A stretch of DNA of 64,000 nt from Saccharomycopsis phalli (GCA_020342235.1 CP073213.1:784501-848500), one strand, 5' to 3'; counted from the first letter of the stretch, positions 51,068 through 64,000 are shown. Notes: generated by a model not told the origin, from the sequence alone. Translations and numbers: made by a program.

Positions 51068-53057
51068 GCCAGCTGCGCATGGTGTCCCAGGAAGTGTAGA
51101 ACATCATAAAGAAGCCAAACACGGTGATTGCGACATTCAAGTAGCACGAAGCCGGGTTGTTTAGGAGGCGATTTCGACCCGGGGTGTCTGGCTCATTGAG
51201 AAAGGACTGGATGTGGAGCATGGGTGGATAAATGTATATAAGCGGTATGCAAGCAAAGCTGCCAATGATGGCGACAAACTTGTCCAAGTCGCTGTTGCCG
51301 ACCCAGGATATCAAGGAGGTTGCGACGACGAGCAAGATTCTGAATATATTTTTCTTCCACTTGATCTTCAAGCTGTACTTTCCCGAGCGATGTGCGCCAA
51401 AGATGCCGTGCTCCAAGATCTTGATTGCCGGGAAAAGCTGGAGCGGCGTAGAGAGAAGAATCGCCAATGCGTAGAGAAGCTGGATGGCGTTGACGGCGTA
51501 CGAGTCCTGCGGGAAGTTGTTCAAAATGACGGTTTGCACCTCGGCACCATAGGCCAAGTAGCACACTGCGCCGATGGACACAAACACCACGGTGATTCCC
51601 ACCATGACGCCTCCAAGGCAGGAGGCAAACTTTTGGGGCTGTGCCATTGACTCCTGGATCGGAATCAAGAGGCCTATACCCTCGTAGGTGAACACTGCGG
51701 TGCCAATGAACACGGTCCAGTCGCTTGGATTGAAGAGCTCGACATGTTTGATGCCGTGGAGCACGATTTCCGAGACGCTCTTGTGGTAAATGTAGACGAT
51801 GCCGAGGAGGATGAAGAAGTCGGCGACAAGAGCTGTGCCCGAGAGCTTTGCAATCTCACGGGTCAATGAGAGCGGGACAAAAATGGCAAGCTGGGCGAAT
51901 ATGAGCACGGGAATCGAGACGTTGCTATTGGAAACGGCGACGAGAACCGATCTGAGGTTCTGGGCGACAAAGACAATGTATGCGGATGCGAAACCGATCT
52001 GCGACAACACAATGGACGCCAAGATCAGCACGCGCATCTTGCGGCCAAAGTAGTGCTGGCCAATGTCGCCAAAACTGTTGATTTGCGACTTGACCCGCAC
52101 GTCAATGAGGAGCAAGAAGCACCAGTACGAGAGCACCAGGAAGAACGTCAAGGTGCACACGCAGAAGAAAAGTCCTCCGTTGAGGAACCCCTTGGGCAAG
52201 AAGAGGATCCCGGTGCCGATGAAGGCCTTCAAGAGAAGAAGTACTGCCTTGGTCGTCGTCACACGGGCCTCGGGCTTGTGTCGCAGCCGCACCAACGGCT
52301 GCTGTTCGTCATCTTCGTCCTCTTCATCCAGGAACTCCTCACCGGCAAAATGCCCGTACAAGGTCAAAAACTCAATAAAGTTCTGGGTGAAAAACGTCGG
52401 CGTGTCGCCATGCTGCGCCCGTTTCTGGGCAATGAAGCTGCGCCGGAACCCGCCCGGGACTAGAATCTCGTTGATGTTCAAGTCCGGTTCCGCCAAGTTG
52501 CGCGTCGCACCGTAGCTGGACATTGAGTCGGCCCGGGAAACCGACGTAAACGATTTTGAGCGGCGCGGGGTCCGCGAGTGGTCCCGTTTCCAGTTGTAGA
52601 TCTCGCGAGTAACATCGCCGCCTAGCAACTGCAACGAGTCAAACTCGTCGGAGACGGCACTATCGGCATACGAGTTGTTCGCCTCGGACTCGTCGTCGGT
52701 GACCAAGTGCCGCGCCACAATGTCGAGCGTCGAGGCGTCGGGGTTCCCGGCATCGACCCGGATTGTACCTGGATTGCTGCCGATGCTCTTGGGCATATTG
52801 CTGCCCACGCTCTCGAGTCCGGCAGATGGCCGTCGGGTCTTGAGGCTCTGCGACAACATCGACTCGCGCTGTGGGATCGCGGTCGAATTTATTGGGATGG
52901 AGGCCGTGGGGTTGTCGAATCCGCCCTTGACCGTGACCATGCTGTGGCTGCCATCGTTCGACACCAACTTGGCAGGAGAGTTGTAGTGTGGCTTGTTGTG
53001 GTGGCTCGCACTGGAGTTGTGCTCCAGCTCGGGCTCCGTGAGTTTGATCTTGGACAT
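51060..53057 (-). CDS. Vacuolar amino-acid exporter of the AVT3/AVT4 type
   Basis: From the ATG at 53057 (MSKIKLTEPELEHNSS) the protein has 665 residues. A long hydrophilic N-terminus (1-265) has Ser/Arg-rich phospho-type sites (HSRTPRRSKSFTS) and an acidic DEEDEDDEQQ patch. About eleven membrane segments follow, starting KAVLLLLKAFIGTGILFLPKG, the SLC36/AVT3-type signature, with VFTYEGIGLLIPIQESM and SQIGFASAYIVFVAQN. Avt3 and Avt4 export neutral and basic amino acids from the vacuole. The two paralogues cannot be separated by eye. It overlaps PIH1 tail-to-tail by 8 bp. Confidence 0.9.
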   Translation of the reverse strand: MSKIKLTEPELEHNSSASHHNKPHYNSPAKLVSNDGSHSMVTVKGGFDNPTASIPINSTAIPQRESMLSQSLKTRRPSAGLESVGSNMPKSIGSNPGTIRVDAGNPDASTLDIVARHLVTDDESEANNSYADSAVSDEFDSLQLLGGDVTREIYNWKRDHSRTPRRSKSFTSVSRADSMSSYGATRNLAEPDLNINEILVPGGFRRSFIAQKRAQHGDTPTFFTQNFIEFLTLYGHFAGEEFLDEEDEDDEQQPLVRLRHKPEARVTTTKAVLLLLKAFIGTGILFLPKGFLNGGLFFCVCTLTFFLVLSYWCFLLLIDVRVKSQINSFGDIGQHYFGRKMRVLILASIVLSQIGFASAYIVFVAQNLRSVLVAVSNSNVSIPVLIFAQLAIFVPLSLTREIAKLSGTALVADFFILLGIVYIYHKSVSEIVLHGIKHVELFNPSDWTVFIGTAVFTYEGIGLLIPIQESMAQPQKFASCLGGVMVGITVVFVSIGAVCYLAYGAEVQTVILNNFPQDSYAVNAIQLLYALAILLSTPLQLFPAIKILEHGIFGAHRSGKYSLKIKWKKNIFRILLVVATSLISWVGNSDLDKFVAIIGSFACIPLIYIYPPMLHIQSFLNEPDTPGRNRLLNNPASCYLNVAITVFGFFMMFYTSWDTMRSWLT

Positions 53058-53199
53058 GGTGGGTGCCAAGGGCTGGGGGTATATTTTTTTTTTGCCAAAG
53101 GGCTATTTTCACAGTGGGTACTTTTTTCCGATGACTAGGACATTTTTTTCGCAATGGCTATTTTTCGCTGCATGAGCCTGGGAAATTTTTTGACCACTC

Positions 53200-54279
53200 A
53201 TGTCAGGACGGACCAAAAAGTTTATTGACAAAAACAAGGCCCAGAGCTTTGCTGTGGTGTACCGGTCCCATGAGGACTCAAAGTACTACGACGAGAGTGC
53301 CGGCGACCATGTCTTGGTGCCGATCGACAAGAAGAGCGGCCGGGCAAAGGCCGAAAAGCACCTGGAGAAGCATCCCCGCCAGATGCGTGGCAACGAGGGC
53401 GAGGCAGCCTTATATGGGATCACGTACGACGACTCCAAGTACGACTACATGCAGCATTTGCGGACAATCGGAGACGGCGACGGAGTGTTTATCGCCAAGC
53501 AGGACGACAAGCCCAAGGACAAAATCACCTTCTTTGCAGACACCAAGAAGGTCAACTACCAGGACATGCAGAACATCCAGGACGACATCAAGGGATTCCA
53601 GCCGGACATGGATCCTCGGTTGCGTGAAGTTCTCGAGGCGTTGGAGGACGAAGAGTACGTCGAGGACGGCCAGGAAGACTTGTTTGACGACTTGCTCAAG
53701 TCGGGCGAGAAAAGCGAGGCCGAGGAGGAGGTCGACGAGTGGGACTTGGACAACTTCGATGCGGGGTACCACACCGACGAGTTTGAACGGGACGGCGACC
53801 AGGGGTGGGAGGCCGATTTCCGCAAGTTCCAGCACTTGAACAAAAACGTGCAAAACGAGTGGGACTCGGACGACGAGTTTGAGAACGAGGCCGACGAAGT
53901 TGCCGAGTTGCCTGAAATCAGCAAGAAGGTCAACAAGACCAAGCAGCGGAAGAAAAAAGGGGCCATGACTGATACCTCGTCGTTCTCCATGAGCTCGTCG
54001 GCATTGTTCCGCACCGAGGGTTTGACGTTGTTGGACGATCGGTTCGAGAAGATGCAGTTGAACTACGAGGACGAGGACGAGGACGAGTACAAGGAGTTTG
54101 ACATGGGTGTGCAGCGGCAGGATTTCAACAGTATGTTGGACGATTTCTTGGACAACTACGAGTTGGAGAAGGGGGGGCGCAAGTTGGTGAAGAAGGATGA
54201 TTCCCGGAGAAAGATCCAGCAGGCTGCTGATCTGGTGAGCCGAGGGAAGTCGGCTGCCCGGAGACGGGCCAAGAAATAG
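53200..54279 (+). CDS. LTV1: 40S ribosome biogenesis and export factor Ltv1
   Basis: The protein has 359 residues. The N-terminal block KKFIDKNKAQSFAVVYRSHED is the Ltv1 signature, followed by YDYMQHLRTIGD. The middle is strongly acidic (EVLEALEDEEYVEDGQEDLF, EEEVDEWDLDNFDAGYH), and the C-terminal part has EDEDEYKEFDMGVQRQDFNS, then LDDFLDNYELE and a basic end. Ltv1 rides on pre-40S particles, helps place uS3 and eS10, and leaves after Hrr25 phosphorylation. Divergent from the transporter gene by 142 bp, which holds T-tracts. Confidence 0.95.
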   Translation: MSGRTKKFIDKNKAQSFAVVYRSHEDSKYYDESAGDHVLVPIDKKSGRAKAEKHLEKHPRQMRGNEGEAALYGITYDDSKYDYMQHLRTIGDGDGVFIAKQDDKPKDKITFFADTKKVNYQDMQNIQDDIKGFQPDMDPRLREVLEALEDEEYVEDGQEDLFDDLLKSGEKSEAEEEVDEWDLDNFDAGYHTDEFERDGDQGWEADFRKFQHLNKNVQNEWDSDDEFENEADEVAELPEISKKVNKTKQRKKKGAMTDTSSFSMSSSALFRTEGLTLLDDRFEKMQLNYEDEDEDEYKEFDMGVQRQDFNSMLDDFLDNYELEKGGRKLVKKDDSRRKIQQAADLVSRGKSAARRRAKK

Positions 54280-55096
54280 TTGATTTATCTTGATGTTTAC
54301 AGTGAATGTGTAGAGTGGAGTGGGAGTGGGGGTGGGAGAGTGATGAGAGTAACGTAGATTAATGTAGAGTGATTTGTAGAGTAATTTGTAGAGCAATGTA
54401 GAGCAATGTGTTAATGTGTGGTTTGGTATATAATTTAATAAATCCGCACTAGTGATGTAAATTTCTCCTCGTATGGTAGCCCGTCGCATCAAGTACTATT
54501 TCAAGAGTAATATACTAGACTGCTCATTTATCATTTTCCAGTCAGTTTGAGTAATTGTTTTCAACATTTCCTTTGTCAAACTTGCTAATTATCAAATGAA
54601 AGATTGTAGCATCAAATGTGACAAGGTAATGATAGCACCATCTATATAATATAATGTGAATATATAAAATTCCCATTATCTGTAAATGTATAAAATTCCC
54701 ATTTATTTGTAAATTTTCACTCAAAGGGCATTACAATTAAGCACCAAATGAGGGCTGACAAAGGGTTTGCAACAGCAATGCCACCTCAGAATGTTCAGAG
54801 TGAAAATATATTTGTCAAATGTCCGCAATTCCAGAGACAATAGTTAAATAAAAGAATAAATATTATCAGCAAAATTCAACTATATACATCACTTTTTCAA
54901 AACTATTAAATCAATTTCATAAAGACCACCAAACCACACACCATGGAATAAATAATAATTCTCAAACCCAATTATAACCCTACAAACGATATTTATACAA
55001 TATTCAACGCAAATACCAACTCCGACGGAGGCATAGATTGGCGCCGGTTTGTAGCCCCGAGGATATAGATTGGCAACTTTGGCGAGGAATAAAGCC
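54280..55096. other. 0.8 kb spacer upstream of KOG1
   Basis: No gene seen. It is AT-rich, with short GTAGAG repeats downstream of LTV1 (54310-54410) and a TATAAAATTCCCATT duplication (54664-54702). Short frames here start with TTG only or overlap KOG1. Confidence 0.55.
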
Positions 55097-58000
55097 ATGA
55101 CTATCAATGAGAGTGCACCAGAACTCAGTCGTCCTGAGATAAAGCCGCTCAACAATCAGACGCGGCACGGGTTTGGAGACTCGTATGACAATTATCAGGA
55201 GCAGCTCAAACACTTTTACTTGTACTACTATGGGAAGAAGTTTCAGGACAACTTCACTCCGATTAGCGACGAGGAGAAGCGGCTCAAAGGCCGGTACTTT
55301 GACTTTTCGCCCGACTGGAAGAATTCGCGGAACAAGGTTGTCACGACGTACGGCGGGATATTCATTTGCCTCAATACGACTGTCGATCCACCAGATAGCA
55401 AAAAGGGCAAGCCATGCTCGGTATCCGAGGGCTGGATCAACCCATATGATATTCCAGACCACATCAAAGCAGCACATGCCGTCACCGAAAACGTGGTGAA
55501 GCAGTATCGAGCAATTGCCATGAAGGCCTCGTTCAAGGGGTTCCCAGATGCCGTGGTGGACGACATGAAGAAGGCCCTCATCACGTGGCGACGGTCGAAC
55601 AAGGAGAACAACACCACCAGCCGGTTCCTCTTCCACTACAACGGGCACGGGGTTCCGAATCCGACCACGAGCGGCGAGTTCTGGGTGTTTAATCGGCAGT
55701 ACTCGCAGTACATTCCCGTGCCGATTAGCGAGCTCCAACAGTGGATCGGTGCGCCGTGTGTGTTAATTTATGACTGCAACAAGGCAGGGAACTTGGTCAA
55801 CAGCTTCAAGCACTGCACCCAGATGAAAATTGACCATTACATAGAGCTCCAGGAGAAGCTCAAGCAGCAGGCTGCAGAGGAAGCCCGAAATGGCTACGGA
55901 TACAACCAGACCCGGGCCGATAACATCAAGGCCAATATGGCGTTCAACCCGACGCAGTTTCTCGAGTGCTACCAGTTTGCTGCGTGCTCGTCGGACGAAT
56001 TGCTTCCCTCGCAGCCAGATCTCCCCGCAGACTTGTTCACCTGCTGCATGACCACGCCGCTTGAGATCTCGGTCAAGTTCTTTCTTCTCAGGAACCCGCT
56101 CACGCGCCAGTACTATGAGAAGTTGTTTGAAAAGGATCTCTTCACCGTCCCACCTGGAGGCGACTACAAGCTGCGGGACCACAAGTTGCCCGACTTTGAT
56201 GTGAGCTACTTCAAGAAGTCGCACGGCGAGAAGAAGGACCAGATGGCGGACTTGTCGTACATCTACACATCGGTCACCGACACAATTGCATACACATCGG
56301 TCCCCCGCAATTTGTTCCGGCGCTGCTTCAGGCAGGACGTCACGTGCCTGTCGTTGTTCCGCAACTTCCTTCTCGCACAGCGAATCATGCGGTACTACAA
56401 CTGCAACCCAATGTCCGACCCAGTGTTGCCGGACTGCCATGACCACGAGCTCTGGAACCACTGGGACTTGGCAATTGAGCACTTTCTCACGTCCTTGATG
56501 CAGCTCAAGAACCTCGATCCGCACAACTCGCTCTCGCACGCGCTCCAGGAGTCGCCACGGTACATCTTTTCCAACTTCTTTGACACCTCGCTCGACCACT
56601 TGAAGAACTGGATCCAGTACGGCCACTTCACCATGGTGCCTCCGCCACAGTTGACCATGATCCTCCAGCTCTTGCTCACGCCAAAATACCGTGCCCGTGC
56701 GCTCAAGATGTTGGCCTTCTTTGTCGACTTGGGTCCCTGGGCAGTTTCGCTAGCTCTCAACGCAGGGGTGTTCCCCTATGTGGTGAAGCTCTTGCAGTCG
56801 CCTGTGATCCAGTTGAAGCCAATGTTGACGTTTGTCTGGGCGAAATTGCTTGCGTGCGACTACAAGAACATGCAGTACGACTTGTGTGCCTCTTCTGGGG
56901 GCTGCTACCGGTACTTTTACTACATGATTCTCCCAGAAAAAGAGGTGCTCAGCCAGACCCAGGAGCGGCACAAGAACGCGTATTTCGAGAGCATTGACAA
57001 GCAGGCAAAGGAGCAAAAGAAGCTCGAGCGGAAAATCGGCCGGCCAGCGTTGTCGATCTTCACCAGCGGGGTTCGCGACGACGATGAAGATGAGTCGGAT
57101 GCCGACATCGAGCCAGAGTACAAAGGCGACGAGGAGGACTTCGAGGCCAAGCCACACCGGCTTATTGACTACGATAACGGCGTGGGACTCACGTACCATC
57201 ATTTGACCGTGTCCTTGGTGGTTCTCACGCTTTTTGTCAAGGATTGTGCGTCCGCCCGCGAGAAGTTGCTCGACTTGGACTTGTACACGCGGGTCATTGG
57301 CTTGATTGAGCGGGCAAAGAACACCCATCCGGGGCTCCAATTGTGGGGCGCATTGTTCCTCTCTCAGGCATGGTGCGGCTACAGCCAGGCAAAGTACTTG
57401 GCGTTCAAAAGCGATCTTTTACCAAGACTCGTGATGGTGTTCCGCGACAAGGACAGCATTGCAGACTTACGGGCCGCGATTGTGTATGCCTTCACCACAT
57501 TTCTCACTCCGCCGTCGGCAGGAAAGATCACCGAAGAACTCGAGTCCTTGGAAATCTCGCTTGCCGAAGTAGTCATGGACAACGTGTACGACGCGTCTCC
57601 AGCAGTGCGCAAGGAGATTGTGGTGTTTCTTCTGGTGTTCATCCACAAGTTCATGCCGTTTTTCCAGCTAGCTGCCTTCTCAGCGATCCAAGAGGAGATC
57701 GTCACCATCGAAGCCAACGAGGAGTTGCTCGAGTTCCGGCGCACAAACCCCATATACGGAACCGTGTACTCTTGCTGCTGGCGCGCATTGCTAGTGTTTA
57801 GCACCGATCCTTATGACGAGGTCCAGCAAATGGCCGACGAGGTTGTGCTCCATGTGGTTAGCTCCTTGGCCGACCATCCGGACTTGAAGGATCCTTTTGA
57901 GTACTGCTACAAGTACTTGATCAAGAAGATCATCAAGGACCCTGCGCCAGCACCAGGGTCGCGCCGTGCGGTTTCAGCGTATCCGGCTAGACGCGACAGC

Positions 58001-59482
58001 GACGCAGACGACACGGTGCTGATCAACAGCACCAAGTCCTTTTCCAAAGTCGATGGATTGTCCACGCGCTCAGTGTTGAGCTTCCTCAAGGCAGCTGCTG
58101 GGTATTCCGAGGAACAACCCCGTGCAAAGCGGCACAACAGCTTTTCGGGCACAAACTTCAAGTCTGCGGGAAACGTCCGCTTGCTTGACGTCGAGAGCTT
58201 TGGCTCACTCCCACACCCTCTCCCGTCGCGATTTTCCCCGGTTGACTTGGACTCGGCCCAGTGCTCGATCCCATTGAAGTCAAAACTCTTGGAGTTTTTC
58301 ACCGAGTATTACCAGTACCCACTTCTCTCAGCATGGCCAGAGAACGATCCCCTCATTGACGAGCATGACTTCAAGTTTGGCCGCTGGAGAAAGGCCCGCA
58401 ACGACGCGATCATCACAATCTCCCAGGCCGAAAAGGAGTTGGCCCTCGAGGGCGAATGGTCAGTGCCAATAAACTCCATAAACGTCGGAACCCCGACCCG
58501 CACGTTTGAGTTCACACAGTTTGATAGTTTCCTAGTGACCACAGACAACCGCGACGTGGTCAAGGTGTACGATTATGAGAAAAACAGTCTCTTGGCACAG
58601 TTCTCTAACAACAACCCGGCAGGCAGCAAGATCAGCCAGTTGCAGTTCATGAATGAGGATGACCGCCCGATATTGCTTGTGGGCTGTAATGACGGCTCCG
58701 TGCGATTGTACCGAGACTTTCATGATCTTGGCCGATGCCGGTTGGTCACGTCATGGCAGACGCTCAACAACGTTATTGGCATCAAGGACGGCGCAAACTT
58801 CACGTTCGAGTGGCAACAGGCCCGCGGGGATTTGCTTGCGACCGGCAATACCAAAACCATTGATATCTGGAACGCGTACAAGGAGCGCTGCTATCAGCTG
58901 ATTGCCAAGCGAAACCCCTATGCCATCATCTCATTGACCTGCGACCAATTGGACGGCAACATCTTTGCTGCTGGATTTTCCAACGGAGATATCCGCGTGT
59001 ACGACAAGCGGTGCAAGCCAAAGGAAGAGATGATCAAGGAGTGGCGGGGGACTGACAAGCTGAATCCAAAGGTCCGCACGTCCATTAACAACATACACAT
59101 GCAGCGAGGCGGCTACAGAGAGTTGGTGAGCTCCTCAAACAACGGGTTGGTGCAGTTGTGGGATATCCGCCAGTCCAGTCCAGTCGACTCGTTCCAGACA
59201 GGCGGCATCCTTAAATGTATGCGTGTCCACGAACACGCTCCGGTGTTTGCTACTGGAAGCAGTCTGATGAAGGTCTGGAGTACCTCGGGGTACTTGGTGT
59301 CAGACTTTTACAACGACTCGCGGAATTTCTCAACGCTGTCGGGCTACTTCCGCACCAATTACTTGAACGGGGGCACGCACACCATGAACAACGTGGTGAA
59401 TTTGGCGTTGCATCCTCACAAGATGGTGCTTGCCGCTACGTCGGCAGGCGACTCCTACATCAATATTTACCGTGCTGGGTGA
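55097..59482 (+). CDS. KOG1: TORC1 subunit Kog1 (Raptor)
   Basis: The start at 55097 (MTINESAPELSRPEIK) gives 1461 residues; S. cerevisiae Kog1 has 1557. The RNC (caspase-like) domain covers about 30-400: KTVATYGGIF-type block, SRFLFHYNGHGVPNPTTSGE, WIGAPCVLIYDCNKAGNLV and FAACSSDELLP. The FRQD...SLFRNFLLAQRIMRYYNC block and HEAT-like repeats follow (about 450-960), with an acidic insert, then a C-terminal WD-repeat propeller from about 1130. Kog1 presents substrates to Tor1/2 and is essential for nutrient signalling. Its few CTG codons fall at polar or small positions in relatives, for example 56348 where Raptor has Ala. Confidence 0.97.
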   Translation: MTINESAPELSRPEIKPLNNQTRHGFGDSYDNYQEQLKHFYLYYYGKKFQDNFTPISDEEKRLKGRYFDFSPDWKNSRNKVVTTYGGIFICLNTTVDPPDSKKGKPCSVSEGWINPYDIPDHIKAAHAVTENVVKQYRAIAMKASFKGFPDAVVDDMKKALITWRRSNKENNTTSRFLFHYNGHGVPNPTTSGEFWVFNRQYSQYIPVPISELQQWIGAPCVLIYDCNKAGNLVNSFKHCTQMKIDHYIELQEKLKQQAAEEARNGYGYNQTRADNIKANMAFNPTQFLECYQFAACSSDELLPSQPDLPADLFTCCMTTPLEISVKFFLLRNPLTRQYYEKLFEKDLFTVPPGGDYKLRDHKLPDFDVSYFKKSHGEKKDQMADLSYIYTSVTDTIAYTSVPRNLFRRCFRQDVTCLSLFRNFLLAQRIMRYYNCNPMSDPVLPDCHDHELWNHWDLAIEHFLTSLMQLKNLDPHNSLSHALQESPRYIFSNFFDTSLDHLKNWIQYGHFTMVPPPQLTMILQLLLTPKYRARALKMLAFFVDLGPWAVSLALNAGVFPYVVKLLQSPVIQLKPMLTFVWAKLLACDYKNMQYDLCASSGGCYRYFYYMILPEKEVLSQTQERHKNAYFESIDKQAKEQKKLERKIGRPALSIFTSGVRDDDEDESDADIEPEYKGDEEDFEAKPHRLIDYDNGVGLTYHHLTVSLVVLTLFVKDCASAREKLLDLDLYTRVIGLIERAKNTHPGLQLWGALFLSQAWCGYSQAKYLAFKSDLLPRLVMVFRDKDSIADLRAAIVYAFTTFLTPPSAGKITEELESLEISLAEVVMDNVYDASPAVRKEIVVFLLVFIHKFMPFFQLAAFSAIQEEIVTIEANEELLEFRRTNPIYGTVYSCCWRALLVFSTDPYDEVQQMADEVVLHVVSSLADHPDLKDPFEYCYKYLIKKIIKDPAPAPGSRRAVSAYPARRDSDADDTVLINSTKSFSKVDGLSTRSVLSFLKAAAGYSEEQPRAKRHNSFSGTNFKSAGNVRLLDVESFGSLPHPLPSRFSPVDLDSAQCSIPLKSKLLEFFTEYYQYPLLSAWPENDPLIDEHDFKFGRWRKARNDAIITISQAEKELALEGEWSVPINSINVGTPTRTFEFTQFDSFLVTTDNRDVVKVYDYEKNSLLAQFSNNNPAGSKISQLQFMNEDDRPILLVGCNDGSVRLYRDFHDLGRCRLVTSWQTLNNVIGIKDGANFTFEWQQARGDLLATGNTKTIDIWNAYKERCYQLIAKRNPYAIISLTCDQLDGNIFAAGFSNGDIRVYDKRCKPKEEMIKEWRGTDKLNPKVRTSINNIHMQRGGYRELVSSSNNGLVQLWDIRQSSPVDSFQTGGILKCMRVHEHAPVFATGSSLMKVWSTSGYLVSDFYNDSRNFSTLSGYFRTNYLNGGTHTMNNVVNLALHPHKMVLAATSAGDSYINIYRAG

Positions 59483-62119
<2,637 letters not shown>

Positions 62120-62739
62120 CGTATCTAATCCAAGTGGAATATAAGTCATTGAATGTATGTGTGTAGAAGAGTGATGGGAAACAAGTGGTTCTATGCAGCG
62201 TGGTGTCATTTTGAAATTTCGTGGTATATAAAAAGTGGGTGGTTATCGCACAATAATTTGCTGCTAGATACTAGATCATTGATTAAAGGACAAATACAAA
62301 TGATGGTTTAACTTATCACGTTGCTTCAATGTGACTGTAGCCCTCTGCTTTTCACAGCACGCCAAGAGATGGAGTGTTGTGCTGATGGTTAAATCACGTT
62401 GCTCAGCCTAAAGAATGAGTAGAAATTAATGAAAATCAGGTGAATTAATAAAATACTGATGATAAAATACTGATGATAAAATACTGATGATAAAATACTG
62501 ATGATAAAATACTGATGATAAAATACTGATGATAAAATACTGATTATAAAATACTGATGATAAAATACTGATGATAAAATACTGTTGATAAAATACTGTT
62601 AATCCTGCTAATAATCCTGTTAATAAAATCAGTTAAATCAGGCATCAATGCAAATCGACCTACTACATGGCTAGATCAAACGGCCCATTGTACGGGTAAC
62701 GTGGTACTCAAATGCGCACTTTTCCAGTCTGGCATAGCG
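62120..62739. other. 0.6 kb spacer upstream of YND1
   Basis: No gene seen; the middle is a 14-bp minisatellite listed separately. Confidence 0.6.
62446..62600. repeat. 14-bp minisatellite, about 11 copies
   Basis: The unit ATAAAATACTGATG repeats in register about eleven times, with the last two copies reading CTGTTG. It lies 140 bp upstream of the YND1 start. Confidence 0.95.
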
Positions 62740-64000
62740 ATGGGTGTTTCAAAACGAGGCTCCAAAGGACCGGTCCACAACAAGAAGGACGTTCCGTATG
62801 ACTACATCATCATAATCGACAGCGGATCCAAGGGATCTCGTGCATACGTTTATAATTGGTTGAGTGCCCAATATCTTGTGGACCACGATATACCCGTGCG
62901 CTCCAAGCCGCAATTGGTGAAGCGGATTGACGACGACAGCGACGATGAAGATGACGAAAGTTACACCAGCAACGAACGCTTGGCAAGCATCTTCACCCGT
63001 CCGAAGTGGAGCAAGAAGATCCACCCTGGTATTTCGCTGTTCAAGAGCAATCCCAGTCACGTTGGCGAAGAACACATCCGGAAGCTCTTGCTGGCAACGG
63101 CAAAAGTAGTTCCAAAGGAGCAGCAGTACCGCACCCCCATCTTCCTCCACGCCACCGCGGGAATGCGTCTCTTGAAGCCCTCCGAGCAGTTCCAGATCCT
63201 CGAAAATACCTGCAAGTACATCAAGCAACACTCGGACTACTACTTGCCAGACTGTCTGTCGCACGTCAACGTCATCAATGGCGACGTCGAGGGCTTGTAC
63301 GGCTGGATTGCCTTGAACTACTTGCTCGGGTCTTACGATAACCCGGCCAGCCATGACCATGGCAAGAACCACCATACCTATGGGCTCTTGGACATGGGGG
63401 GTGCGTCGACGCAGATTGCGTTCCAGCCGAATGAGACCGAGACAATCAAGCACTCGAATGGATTGTACAAGGTGCAGTTGGCGTCGTTTGGCCAGGGCAA
63501 GGCCGATTTATCGTACGATGTGTTCTCGTCGTCGTTCTTGGGATACGGCATGTACCAGTCTCACGACAAGTACCTTGCGGCATTGATTGGGGACAAGTCT
63601 CCTGAGAAGAATTTGGTCGTCCAGGACCCTTGCTTGCCCAGCGGATTGACGCGGATCGAGAAAAACGAGCTCCTCAACGATAATATTGAGTTCACAGTCG
63701 AAGGCTCGGGAGACTTTACCGGCTGCATGAACAAACTCTACCCGCTTCTCGTGGGCTCCCAAAACACAATGTGTGACTCGCAGAGTGCCCAGGACGTGTC
63801 TCGGTGCTTGTTGTCCGATACAATTCCCAAGTTGGACTTTGACATTGACCGGTTTATTGGTGTCAGTGGGTATTGGGACTCCATTGGGAACTTGCTTAAT
63901 CTAGAAGACAACCATGTCAGCAGCAAAAAGTACAGCAACGCGTACAAGTACGACTCGTTCTACAACAAGACTGCTGAGATTTGTGAGACAAAGTGGCTGG
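62740..64000 (+). CDS. YND1: Golgi apyrase Ynd1, N-terminal part (runs off the window)
   Basis: The frame from the ATG at 62740 (MGVSKRGSKGPVHNKKD) is open to the window edge, giving 420 residues. Apyrase conserved regions: ACR1 YIIIIDSGSKGSRAYVYNW, ACR2 FLHATAGMRLL, ACR3 NGDVEGLYGWIALNYLLG, ACR4 GLLDMGGASTQIAFQ. An Asp-rich insert follows ACR1. It hydrolyses GDP/UDP and other nucleotides in the Golgi lumen to support glycosylation. No N-terminal signal anchor is seen, which fits Ynd1 (C-terminal anchor, beyond the edge) rather than Gda1. A CTG at 63256 (C-x-S-H) follows the conserved Cys. Confidence 0.93.
   Translation, partial: MGVSKRGSKGPVHNKKDVPYDYIIIIDSGSKGSRAYVYNWLSAQYLVDHDIPVRSKPQLVKRIDDDSDDEDDESYTSNERLASIFTRPKWSKKIHPGISLFKSNPSHVGEEHIRKLLLATAKVVPKEQQYRTPIFLHATAGMRLLKPSEQFQILENTCKYIKQHSDYYLPDCLSHVNVINGDVEGLYGWIALNYLLGSYDNPASHDHGKNHHTYGLLDMGGASTQIAFQPNETETIKHSNGLYKVQLASFGQGKADLSYDVFSSSFLGYGMYQSHDKYLAALIGDKSPEKNLVVQDPCLPSGLTRIEKNELLNDNIEFTVEGSGDFTGCMNKLYPLLVGSQNTMCDSQSAQDVSRCLLSDTIPKLDFDIDRFIGVSGYWDSIGNLLNLEDNHVSSKKYSNAYKYDSFYNKTAEICETKWL

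Noticed and set aside
54889-55155. 88-codon frame antisense to the KOG1 start
   Set aside because: Overlaps the KOG1 start, begins with TTG, and shows no convincing signal or domain.

Overview
This is about 64 kb of budding-yeast (Saccharomycotina) nuclear chromosome. It is gene-dense, about one gene per 1.6 kb, with single-copy housekeeping genes on both strands and AT-rich spacers. Leucine is coded almost entirely by TTG and CTC. CTG is nearly absent (none found in PAB1, PCT1, MMM1 or TRM7), and several of the few CTG codons sit where relatives carry Ser, Ala or another polar residue. This points to a CUG-Ser (CTG-clade) yeast, but the evidence is indirect and some codons disagree. Translations quoted here use the standard code, so a CTG shown as Leu may be Ser. 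Five genes have a 5'-proximal intron; three of these introns are only 38, 38 and 40 nt long. No tRNA or rRNA gene, transposon or CRISPR array was seen.

Layout. 1-8.5 kb: PAN1 (cut by the window edge), COG5, a small basic protein, RBG1, HUA1 with a run of 45 CAA codons, GOT1 and POL31. 9-11.1 kb: an acidic secreted protein with Kex2-type sites, then a 1.3 kb gene-free stretch. 11.1-19.5 kb: YAH1, MSM1 (its 3' end copied three times as 70-bp repeats), a CTG-rich small ORF of unknown function, PCT1, a CSC1/RSN1-type channel and MMM1. 20.4-27.4 kb: an accessory zone with five small secreted-type proteins of shared layout around YPP1. 27.5-39.9 kb: eIF4E, a Scap-like sterol sensor, ARO3, EHD3, PAB1, eIF3h and KRS1. 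40.9-46.5 kb: TRM7, RSM10, a RING protein, PCC1, OPI3, an unknown gene and MOG1. 46.5-49.1 kb: a 2.6 kb gene-poor stretch with one tiny secreted-type ORF. 49.1-64 kb: a GST, PIH1, an AVT3/AVT4-type transporter, LTV1, KOG1, PAP1 and the start of YND1.

Themes. Translation and RNA genes are frequent (CDC33, PAB1, eIF3h, KRS1, LTV1, PAP1, TRM7, PCC1, RSM10, MSM1), with lipid and membrane genes (PCT1 and OPI3 of phosphatidylcholine synthesis, MMM1, GOT1, COG5, Scap) and TOR/PI4K signalling (KOG1, YPP1). Most are ordinary. The most unusual content is the miniature introns, the secreted small-protein set at 20-27 kb, the Scap-like gene, and the many minisatellites, each private to its own spacer.
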